Notes under the pieces: generated by a model
The model's database searches: none
Seen by the model: only the letters and a program-made list of their open reading frames with translations
What the model was told of the DNA's origin: nothing
Made by a program: the position numbers and the translations under genes
Shown: positions 1 to 11,072 of the stretch, piece by piece
Layout: each line of letters opens with the position of its first letter
Numbering within the stretch: position 1 is the first letter of the stretch
NCBI GenBank assembly: GCA_964006375.1
Contig: OZ023265.1
Span: 151,070,769 to 151,134,768, forward strand
Direction of reading: 5' to 3'
DNA: 64,000 bases
DNA from: Tillus elongatus
Taxonomy: Eukaryota; Arthropoda; Insecta; Coleoptera; Cleridae

Positions 1-133
1 TTAATGTCTGTCTATTTCCACTACTATGGCTAATCACCGACGCCAAGGACCAGTTTCATCTCACTATCCTGGAAATTTTGCCGAACCTCCTCCTTTCTGT
101 AAGGAGGGTAGAGATCTTAAACGTTCCCAGGGT
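1..133 (-). repeat. tRNA-derived SINE, 5'-truncated fragment
   Basis: This matches the body and 3' part of the SINE seen more completely at 18412-18771, 33958-34272 and 16368-16712, in reverse orientation. Shared segments include the TTGGCCAT-type block near the tail and the block reading TTTCTGTAAGGAGGG. The tRNA-like head is missing; the copy ends just before a TA tract at 150. No coding content. Confidence 0.75.
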
Positions 134-149
134 GATTCACTTAACTTTA

Positions 150-253
<104 letters not shown>

Positions 254-280
254 CTAACAATGATAACGCATGTGGCGCTG

Positions 281-1251
281 TGCGTGATTATCGGAATAGA
301 TATCCTCACAGACCTACTTCCGATAGGAAAACTTCTATCAACAGTGCACGCAAATTTCGACAAAGTTTTACTCTCGAAGACAATATACGAGTAAGAAATC
401 AAGATCAAAATGAAGAACTGCAATTAAATATTCTATTATATTTTGAAGAACATCCGAGACTTTTTTATTAGGGATGCTGCCAGAGATTTCAATGTTTCCT
501 ATCGTTTTGTCGAAAGGCTGCTGAAGAAAAACAATGTCAAGCCATATAAAATCGTGCCAGTCTAAATTCTTTTCTTAAATAATGCACTTCAAAGAAGCAA
601 TTATTGCCAGATCATGATTAATAAACACAAGGAGGATGCCCTTATCTTCAACAATGCATTTTGGTCTGATGAAGCAACATTTACAACATCATGCATTTTT
701 AACAGAAAACCTAGCCATTTATGGTCACAAGAGAATCCTCGTGTTATTGAAGAAATTTTATTCCAGTGCCGTAGAAGCATAAATATATGGTGTGATATAC
801 TGAATTCTCATATATAATATTTTACACATCACAGAAGCCTGACAGGTAGAAGAACATTTTGTGCAAAGTCAAGTGGATGATTTTTTACAAAATCTTTCAC
901 TGAACCAACTGCAGCGTGTAATTTGCCAGCAAGATGGAGCTCTCTCTATCATAATACACAAGAAGTTACAGAGTATATTAATGACAACTTTACCTAATGG
1001 ATAGGTAGGCATGTCACCATCTTATGGCCCTCTTCTAGCCCAGACTTGACTCCATTAGATTTTTTGCTGTGGGGTTACCTAAAGAACTAAGTATACAAAA
1101 CGTAAATGAACTAAAAGAAAGAATAATTGATGAAATCACAAAAATTAATGATAATCCGGAAATATTCCTTAATGTTTTGAGAAGTATTAGAAAGAGGTAC
1201 GAGATCTACATTCAACAGAACGGCCGCCAGATAGAAAATTTGTTAAACTAA
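281..1251 (+). pseudogene. decayed Tc1/mariner-superfamily transposase
   Basis: Three separated in-frame blocks resemble the mariner transposases at 4338-5327 and 9454-9984. An N-terminal helix-turn-helix-like segment around 470-565 includes RDFNVSYRFVERLLKK. A block at 614-817 contains FWSDEATF, corresponding to the first catalytic Asp region. A QQDGALS block lies around 935, followed by SSPDLTPLDF-like residues around 1035-1065 in a different frame. The C-terminal block at 1069-1251 ends NGRQIENLLN, matching GQQFEHLLN of the 5.3-kb copy. Multiple stops and frame changes separate the blocks, so no functional enzyme can be made. The family is more diverged from the other two mariners than they are from each other. 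Terminal inverted repeats were not identified. Confidence 0.7.
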
Positions 1252-1411
1252 ATAAGGACTATTATTATGTTATTTCATTTATCTTATTTGAATTTTTTGT
1301 TACTGTTTCTTGTTCATTAATCTGTAAGTAGCCAATATAATTAGTGTATACTCGTTATTAGATGGTGCATACTTTATATATTCAAATACAAATATCTCAG
1401 AAAATATGGAT

Positions 1412-1564
<153 letters not shown>

Positions 1565-1902
1565 ATATTGTTAAAAAACCAGAACGAAACTCCACGGTCA
1601 AACTTATAAGAAAATATGGTTTGCTTAAGAAAATATGGTTTGCTATTTTATAAATTATGGGAGTTATAAATATTTTTCATAAAAGTGTCGTCCAACTAAA
1701 ATAATTTTTCAAATCGAACATCCCGTAAAGTTCAAGCTACCTTGTAAGAAAACGTAATTTAAACTGTAAGTAACTGCTTAAATAGGATACATAAGTTTTT
1801 CTATGACAACCTCGACATTGCGTATTATATATATGCCAATAAAGTATCTACCTGTCTGAATAAATTAAACATATATATCTTCCAAACGAATGATGCAAAT
1901 GT

Positions 1903-1903
1903 A

Positions 1904-1996
<93 letters not shown>
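1903..1996. repeat. (TA)n microsatellite
   Basis: Pure TA run. Sequence on either side is not recognisable as a known element. Confidence 0.97.
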
Positions 1997-2000
<4 letters not shown>

Positions 2001-2113
2001 GAGATATAAGACACGAAGCACGTGCCGCCACCTCGTTGCGAAACCAAGTAGTATGTTTCAAATAACACAAAGTGTTAAAAAATAGAGACTGTATACAACC
2101 AACTAACAATTTA

Positions 2114-2335
2114 GTAAATTGTCAGCCCTGGCCCATATGTACCCTAATATAGGGACAAAGTGTGTAAGGCTAGCTGCATTCTCACCAGAATTAGAACCGT
2201 AGACCGGTTTCGCTCTAATTAGAGGTCGCCAGTACGGCATACTAATTGCAGCGAAAATACACCTATAAAGTAATACGGTATGGTAGTCAGCCTTCCAACA
2301 CTAAGTGAAGAAATGGGCCAGAGCTGACAATTTAC
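2114..2335 (-). mobile_element. 222-bp non-autonomous element with terminal inverted repeats
   Basis: The left end GTAAATTGTCAGCCCTGGCC is repeated in inverted orientation at the right end (2313-2335) with about one mismatch in 23 bases. The body has no open frame. A fragment with the same terminal sequence occurs at 7015-7045, so this is a repeated family. On the minus strand the centre holds a hammerhead-like fold (separate entry). That combination suggests either a MITE or a small hammerhead-bearing, retrozyme-like element. No target duplication was resolved. Confidence 0.65.
2197..2237 (-). ncRNA. hammerhead-ribozyme-like motif in small TIR element
   Basis: Read on the minus strand: stem I strand CCGTA (2237-2233), core CTGGCGA (2232-2226; consensus CTGANGA, so one core A is replaced by G), stem II as a CTCTAATTAGAG hairpin, then GAAA (2211-2208), a minimal stem III made by ACCGGT, the cleavage triplet GTC (2204-2202), and stem I strand TACGG (2201-2197). 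The five-base stem I match is exact. The very short stem III resembles minimal hammerheads reported in Penelope-like elements. The core substitution probably weakens or abolishes activity in this copy. Confidence 0.55.
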
Positions 2336-2383
2336 CAAAAAAAAAGTGGGGTGGGAATGTTAGGTGAATCAGCCTGTACATAC

Positions 2384-3720
2384 CTATTTAGTAAAGTAAG
2401 AGAGTATGCTTGTCTGTTTTCTTGAACCATTTATTATTTTCCAGCAAATGATAGCGCGTAAATTGCGCAACATCGTCTTCTTGGGAAGCGTACCGTCTTC
2501 CTGTTGTACCAGTTGACTGAGTAACCGTTCACTGTAGTTTAAGGCGTCACTATTGCTGATCTTTTGACGTGAAATCAAGGTCGTCGTGTTCGCTTTCAGA
2601 TTTATTTTCACTGGATATTGATTCAGTTTGTCTCGCTCTTTCTACAATTTCCTGGTCACTCAATATTCCATGACCTGTTAAATCTTCAGCAGCACTTAAC
2701 CACTCCCGTACTACCGTTTCGTCCGCACTGGAATAAATTTTTCTTATAATAACATAAGAAAAATTTATTCCATTTCTGGAATGAGATCTTCTTGTAGATT
2801 TTTTCAGACTCTAAACTTTCTAAAAGTTTTGTCAAGATAACCAGATTGTCGGACTCTACCAGTTTACACGCCGTTGAATTTCTGTAAATTGCCTCGAAAA
2901 CATTAAGTTCTTTCCAGAATGAAGGTAAATCTGAGCCCCGTACATTGACAAGCTTCGAAAGAAGGTTTATTTTATAGATTGTTTTCATGTTTTGGATCGA
3001 TTCTGGGCCCATTGGTTATGTTTGAGCACAGTGTCACATTAGGTGGCAAATATTTCAAGAGCAAGATCTGACTGTTGTTCGATTTCAGTATCGCTTCTCT
3101 GGGATGACTAGGTGCGTTGACCAAAAATAAAACAGCCTTCAAAGGAGCGTTTTGGCTGTAAAGTGTCCACAAGCTTGAGTAATGAATTTCTTTTTGAACC
3201 AATCAGTGAAAACGTCTATCCATCCAAGCGGATTCATTATTGAAATAATCCACTGGTAAATTTTTGACATTGCACACTTAGAGAAAACCCCTTTTTGCAG
3301 TTCCAATAGCTTAGGGCTTCAAGAAATGAGTCCCTACAGCATTACCACAACACAATATCCTCAAACGCTGCTTCGGAATTTTGTAGCCTGCTGCACTTTT
3401 TCGCTTTCAGAAGCAAAAATTTTAGTGGCTAAAAGCGTTCAATACAATACAGTTTTGTCTGCATTATAAATTTGCTCTGGATTGAAACCAGACTCTTCTA
3501 TACATTTCCAAAGTCTCTTTTGAACTGCTCCGCTGCGTTTTGATCACTGCTTTTCTTCCTGAACACTTATTTGAGGTATGCCGTGTCGCTGTTTAAACCT
3601 GGTTAGTCAACCAAAAGAAGCATTAAAGTAACCACTTAACTTCAGTTCTTGAAAAAACTGCAGGGCTTTTACCGTGCACACTACTCCAGAAACAGAAATC
3701 CCTTAAACTCTTAACTACCT
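2384..3720 (-). pseudogene. decayed pogo/Tigger-type (jerky-like DDE) transposase
   Basis: Minus-strand fragments in changing frames follow the order of a CENP-B/jerky-type transposase. A segment around 3590 reads TRFKQRHGI (DNA-binding domain end). Around 3480 there is PEQIYNADKT, the first catalytic Asp region (usual NADET, so the second acidic residue is changed to Lys). Around 3100-3180 there is FLVNAPSHP, where the second Asp of the usual DNAPSHP-type motif is lost, then LPPNVTL. A C-terminal part around 2800-3000 contains LVNVRGSDLPSFWKELN. Several stops and frameshifts make it non-functional. It is a different family from the Tigger at 57683-59765. No terminal repeats identified. Confidence 0.75.
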
Positions 3721-3784
3721 GTTAACGGCCGTCTGAAAGTCACTTGTGTTAGGACGTTTGTTATGTTATTCTTGTCATGAAATA

Positions 3785-3787
<3 letters not shown>

Positions 3788-3874
<87 letters not shown>
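3788..3874. repeat. (TA)n microsatellite flanking mariner 1
   Basis: TA run directly left of the rearranged left end of the mariner at 3875-5716. Mariner elements insert at TA, so tract and insertion are plausibly linked. Confidence 0.95.
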
Positions 3875-6125
<2,251 letters not shown>

Positions 6126-6256
6126 CGCTACCATAACGCACTTGCTGGGCCCAGACTTCTTTTATGATGTAGAGCACCCCAGAAAGAAGTTCTCTGAAAA
6201 CATTTTTCTATCCGATGAGTTACGAATACAATTACGAATGGAAAACTAAAAAAATT

Positions 6257-6564
6257 CGGGACGCAGCAAGTGCGTTATGGTAGCGAATTGTCTTTAAATG
6301 CTTCAAATTTGAATAGCTTAATTTGCTATTAACCTATAAGGTTGACCAAGAAACCAGTTTTTTTCCGGGAACACTTTAAGTTTACTTTCGGAAATTGTTG
6401 TATATTTTCAAACAATACGGTTATTTAGATGAAACATGGCACATTGTTTCTACTATAAAGGTTATACTGGTAACCAAATTTGATGCCTGATTCCTTAAAA
6501 AACAGATCTGCTATTAAAAACATTTTAATGAAAATTCATTACCATAACGCACTTGCTGTGTCAG
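6257..6564 (-). mobile_element. MITE-like module with ~38-bp inverted ends (copy a)
   Basis: Left end GGGACGCAGCAAGTGCGTTA with TGGTAGCGAATT following, and right end the inverted form around 6530-6564 (CATTACCATAACGCACTTGC). The body matches the modules at 37456-37814 (same strand), 42359-42671, 51890-52208, 52803-53117 and 60032-60344. A solitary end of the same type lies just upstream at 6128-6156 and another at 6905-6940, so 6120-6940 is built of rearranged pieces of this family. Confidence 0.8.
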
Positions 6565-6940
6565 ACTTTTGTTGTTTATTGTTTACAAAAACTGGATGGG
6601 TTGACTAAAACCAAACCATCCAAGCAATTAATAAGGAAAAATACCTGCCATGTTTATAATTTGATAGGTACATTCCCTTTGTAAATAATTTTTTTTAAAC
6701 TTTTGTAAATTGTAACATAATTTTTTAAAGGCACTCGCAGTACTTACATATATCTAAGACCAAATTTTAATTTTTTTGCTCCATATAAAATATTTTTTTT
6801 CAAATAATAGCTAACAGGGTCTCTAAAGCCGATCTCCAAGGTCCATTTCAACTTAAAGCATTAGTTTTAATAATATATCTTACTAATAGTGTACAATTTT
6901 GATGAAAATTTACTACTATAACGCACTTGCTTCGTCCCCA
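6565..6940. repeat. related module with the same terminal repeat
   Basis: Ends in ACTATAACGCACTTGC (6905-6940), the inverted end of the MITE-like module. Its body (GGTTGACTAAAAC..., AATACCTGCCATGTTTATAA) matches 39530-39976 rather than the common module body, so it is a second subfamily sharing the same end. Confidence 0.6.
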
Positions 6941-7014
6941 ATTTTTTTAATTTATTGTATACATTTGCATGCTAAAATTGAGTGCTTTTGAATGCAAACT
7001 TTGTCCTGGTATTA

Positions 7015-7045
7015 GGAAAGAAATGGTCCAAGGCTGACAATTTAC
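7015..7045. repeat. terminal fragment of the 222-bp TIR element family
   Basis: AAATGGTCCAAGGCTGACAA followed by TTTAC matches the right end of the element at 2114-2335. The rest of the element is absent here. Confidence 0.6.
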
Positions 7046-7439
7046 ACAATTCTGAGTTGATTGTACATTGTACACAGCTCTATCTATAAAATTTTGTGTA
7101 AATGGCGACATACTACCCGGTCCTGCACCGAGATAGCGTCCCTATCGTATCTCTCGCAACGTTCTCCAGGCTGACATCTTGCGACAACTTCCATTGTTTA
7201 TATTTTTATATACGATTTATTTAAATGGCATAGCAGTACAGATAACTTCATCTGTCTTTGTCCAACATTGTAGATATTGCATTACAGAATCTGAAGGATG
7301 TCGAGGATTATTTTATTATTAGTTTCGAATAACTTTATTTTCCTTTGATCAAACGACTTGAAAATTGGTACACAACCACGCCTGTCTATGTTCTTTTAAG
7401 CTGTAAATATTCGTTTCAATCACTTAGAGAATTTAAGAG

Positions 7440-7702
7440 ATATTGCGTTTTAAAAAATATTTTTTATTTTTTTACTAAAAAAATTGGCCGTTAAGATTTT
7501 ATGAACGAACTCATCCAAGCCATTAGCAAAATAAGGGTAATTCCCAAATTTGGTCCAATTCAGTGGAGTATTTTTTTGAGTTACTGACCATGGGAATGGA
7601 TTCCAGAGGCCCTCATTCGCGCTCATTTGAAGAAATTGTTTAAACGTCTCATCATCGATAACTCTCTATTAGTGAATTTTCTTAATGAAAATTCACTAAA
7701 AA
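7440..7702 (+). repeat. hairpin-family copy lacking the central TA tract
   Basis: Contains the L-module (ACGAACTCATCCAAGCCATT), then the GAGTTACTGACC segment, then directly the R-module (CGCTCATTTGAAGAAATT) and the terminal hairpin TTAGTGAATTTTC/GAAAATTCACTAA at 7671-7700. Between L and R there is no TA run at all, whereas younger copies have 70-100 bases of TA at this point. Confidence 0.75.
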
Positions 7703-8985
7703 CTGCGAGATGAAAAGTAGGAAAAATCGTTCTGACGCAAATAGGTTTTCTGTAAGTAAGTAACATGTAACTAGATGCCAAAATTTCTATAATATCGTAT
7801 TGAACATTATATCTAACGCGGGCTGGAAAGAATATATAACTTTCCTAAAATACCGTTCTGAATATAAAATCGTGTATGGATAATCCACTAAAGAAAGTTC
7901 GCTGAAAATCGCATTTTGCGTAGGTAGTTTGAAAATGTACACATATTTTTGTCTTCTGCTCTTATGTATCTTACATCTTGCAGATAAAAATTGAGACAAA
8001 AGCATATAGAAGAAACAAAGTTTTATGAAGAACAAAATCTATTTAATATTTATGGAAAGACTATTTGTAACATGATGATCTCCAGAGAATTACGCATATA
8101 GTGGAGATGGTTATAAAAAATAAGACGTTGAAAGTGCTTTTTAACTTAAAATTCAAAAGTTGTATTGAAAAAAGTTTGTCTCGCTTTTTATAAACTTTGT
8201 ATACTTTAAAAGTGTACCTACATATATAACAAAAAATGTATAAAATACTAGGGACCCACAGCGGTTCTGAGGCTTTTACAATAAGGAGATGTGCAAATTA
8301 AGGGCTTTTCACAATAAAGCGTTTTCCTGTGTTATGAGTTATTAAAAATTAAAAGATATTTGGCAATTACATAGATATGCCGTTCTTTATTACGTACCGT
8401 AGTATCTTATGTTTACCACGATTCAAGTTGCAGGAAAAAGTTCTATAAATGTGCACCACTTATAACAAAAAAACAAAAATATAATTTAATAAATTTTTAA
8501 CAAAGAAAAGTTAAGGTATTTTAATACATTATTGAAGCTTGATTCATTCAGTGAGCTTTGTCACATTGTTTTGATTTAATTTAGTGGATAACTTTGTCGT
8601 GTTGGCGGAATATTAAATCGGTCAACACTCGGGGTAACCTACATAAGCCTGGTGGCTTCCCACAATTCATTTCCTTACGTCTGTTGCAAGCTGTCCTTTC
8701 GGGTTCTCATTTTTAATTAAAGTTTGGGACTATATCCTTGAATTCTAGAAAATGTTTACCTCTTGTTTTATGAGCAATGTAATATATCCTGTACCTCATT
8801 TATATTCATGTTGTAATGTAAGAAGCTGGACAAGAAAAAGTGCATTTGTTACGTTTCTCGCCTCCAAGTTTGTTTGCAAGTCCTCTAACTTAATATCAGA
8901 GAGTTTTTAGTTGATACACCCTCACCAAGGGATTACGCTAAAATATAAAAAATGTATTCTAATGTTTTGCTTTTCAGTCTATTGT
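7703..8985. other. no recognisable feature
   Basis: AT-rich sequence with only short open frames (longest about 80 codons) and no motif I recognise. I see no repeats shared with the rest of the window. Confidence 0.5.
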
Positions 8986-8989
8986 ATTT

Positions 8990-9128
8990 TAGTAAATTTT
9001 TATTTAAAAAATCACTAATAGATAGATCGATGGTGAGCCTTTGCGAACATTTTTTCAAATGGGCCTCAACTAGGAACCCTAGAACCCATATCCGGGGTCA
9101 GTTTCAATTTTTATTTGTTTATATATAT
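8990..9128 (-). repeat. R-module and hairpin of the hairpin/TA-tract family
   Basis: Starts with the diverged terminal hairpin (TAGTAAATTTTTATTT near 8990) and runs through the CCCATATCCGGGGTCAGTTT block to TATATATA at 9120. Here the mariner 2 end (GGGTGGCGCATTG) begins where the TA tract and L-module would be. Confidence 0.7.
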
Positions 9129-9984
9129 AGGGTGGCGCATTGAAAACGATATAATATATTTTAAATAGGGAACATGGCTCGAGTGTTACAACATCTGAAA
9201 TCTGTTTCTTTTCTGAATTCAGCACACAAATTTATTTGGAAGTTTTATCAACTCGTTTAAAAATTATTCACAGTTCAAGATACAAAAACGCATTACACTC
9301 ATTCCGATAAGAAATGTGTCAATGTTTTGTTGGTTTGTAAACAAGAAATTGACTATCAGAACATTTCTTATCGGAATGAGAGAAATGCGGTTTATTATTT
9401 CAGTTTATCGGTCGGTTTGATACTTGATAGTACTACCGAAAATTAATTTCACAATGGTGTATTCTGTAGAAGAAAGAGTTGAAATAGGTACTTTTTTTTT
9501 CAAAAACGATGACCGTACCGCAAATTTGTTTAGTGAACGACATCCGAACAGACATGTTAACAGAAAATACATTTTGGAGTTAGTTGCAAAGTTTCGACAA
9601 AGTGGTTCAGTAGCCAACAAAAAACGAGATCCTGAACCTGAATTTCCGATTAGAAATAAGACTACTGAGATTGAAGTTTTAGGACAAATTGCTGCAGACC
9701 CAACTTTGAGCACGAGAAAATTGGCCACTCTTTCAAACATCAAAAGAAGTACTAGTCAGCGAATATTGAAGCATCATAAATTTCACCCGTATAAAATTCA
9801 TCTTGTACAACAACTGAATGAAGATGATTTTGATCGGCGGCTGGAGTTTTGTGAAGTTATAACTGCACGAATAGCTGATAAGGGGAACTTTCTGTTCAAT
9901 ATCCGTTTTTCAGACGAGTGTACGTTTTTATTGAACTCTACAGTCAATCGTCATAATTGTCGTTATTGGGCAATAGGGAAATAG
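9129..9984 (+). mobile_element. mariner 2, 3'-truncated copy of the mariner 1 family
   Basis: Begins GGGTGGCGCATTGAAAACG, the inverse of the right terminus of mariner 1, and has a shortened terminal region (an internal part of the long inverted repeat is missing). The transposase frame follows. The element stops abruptly at about 9975-9984, where it joins the tail of a SINE. The left end lies at the TA stretch of a hairpin-family R-module. Confidence 0.8.
9454..9984 (+). pseudogene. mariner 2 transposase N-terminal part (truncated)
   Basis: Open from the ATG at 9454 (MVYSVEERVEIG), which I prefer over a non-ATG extension upstream. The first ~55 residues form the DUF4817-like helix-turn-helix (NLFSERHPNRHVNRKYILEL). 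A second DNA-binding segment includes GQIAADPTLSTRKLA and SQRILKHHKFHPYK. The start of the catalytic domain has FNIRFSDECTF, with the first catalytic Asp. After CRYWA the frame runs into a SINE tail and stops, so about half of the catalytic domain with the other acidic residues is missing. No frameshift is seen in the part that remains, unlike the 4.3-kb copy. Confidence 0.85.
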
Positions 9985-10012
9985 GCCGACGTTAAAGAAA
10001 CAAAACACACAC
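9976..10012 (+). repeat. SINE 3' tail fragment
   Basis: GAAATAGGCCGACGTTAAAG followed by AAACAAAACACACACA matches the extreme 3' end of the SINEs at 18412-18771 and 33958-34272. It sits exactly at the mariner/BEL junction, so a mostly deleted SINE lies between them. Confidence 0.75.
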
Positions 10013-10013
10013 A

Positions 10014-10233
10014 TGATTCCGAAGAAGATGCACCTGAAAAAATTATCAAGAATATAAAAGTTAATTGTCTACGAGGATTTGAAGTAGTTAGTTGGTTATC
10101 AAATTTAGAAAATATGATCCAAGAGTAGGCAATAAAAAATCAAGAGGCGAAATATTTAAATAAGTCCGAAGCAGAACGCATTTTCGATATGTGGTGGAAC
10201 ACAAAGTTAGATTCGTTTACTTTTAAACTAGTA
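10014..10233 (+). pseudogene. BEL/Pao retrotransposon pol fragment (RT region)
   Basis: The translation contains LRGFEVVSWLSN followed by a segment with SEAERIFDMWW and DSFTFKL. These resemble the Pao-type region C-terminal to the reverse transcriptase, which lies before the RNase H/peptidase A17 part. One in-frame stop (near 10125) is present. The fragment is followed within about 30 bases by the integrase C-terminal part, so several kilobases of pol are deleted between. Confidence 0.65.
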
Positions 10234-10261
10234 TTTCATAAAATTCCACCCAATTTGCTGC

Positions 10262-10920
10262 AAAATCAATATTATTAAAGAGTTAAGGCGTCCTCAAATT
10301 GAATGGCATTTTATTCCATCCTGGCAGTCCACGTATGGGAGGTTGCTGGGAGCAATTAATCGGACCAGTTTAAAAGATCTTATCGATAGTTTTTAAAGAA
10401 GAAATCCCAAACGATGAAGTCTTGCTGACTGTCCTAGCAGAAGCGTAAAACATTGTGAATAGTAGATCACTAACTTACGTATCCAGTGATGCATCAGATT
10501 CTGCATGCTTCACCCCCAATCATTTTCTCTTAAGATCTACTTGTAACAATCCTAGCCTTAAGAAATTTAATAAAGTTGAACTACGAAAGTTCTTGGCAGA
10601 GCACAGCAGTTGGTGAATTTCTTTTGATCCAAATGGTTGAAACAATTCCTTCCCTCCCTAAATTGTCGAAAAAAAAACCTCTTAAAATTAACGATATTGC
10701 TATTATTCTTGACACAAACGCCCCAAGAAATTCATGGGTGATTGGCAGAGTTGACGCATTATACCCTGGCAAAGACGGGGTAATAAGAGCTGCTGATGTA
10801 CAGACTTCTTTCGGGATCCTTTGACACCCTGTCACAAAGTTATGCCGATTTAACTGTGAACAGATCGAGTCCAATCACGGTGGGGAGAATGTTGCAGATG
10901 AAACAGGCCGTCGAGGAAGT
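10262..10920 (+). pseudogene. BEL/Pao integrase C-terminus and DUF5641-type domain
   Basis: The translation in shifting frames reads RRPQIEWHFIP, the position after the catalytic Glu region of BEL integrases. A region with NSRSLTYVSSDASDS follows, then FTPNHFLLRST. From 10576 to 10824 the frame is open and holds the DUF5641-like segment (LKINDIAIILDTNAPRNSW, IGRVDALYPGKDG) that ends BEL/Pao pol proteins. Frameshifts and a stop at 10824 show decay. The 3' LTR is expected to follow and a candidate region 10930-11068 is AT-rich; the piggyBac element at 11073 interrupts it. Upstream pol parts are mostly missing. Confidence 0.8.
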
Positions 10921-11072
10921 CATTAATAATTAGATATATTTTATTATATAAATTAACATTAATATTGTTCTGAGAGAGCTGTCAGTTGGTATGTTAAATA
11001 AAGTAGGTTATAAAATTTGTAAAAATGAGTAAGGCTTTTCTTGAAAAAGGAATACTAAATCTATCAACTTAA

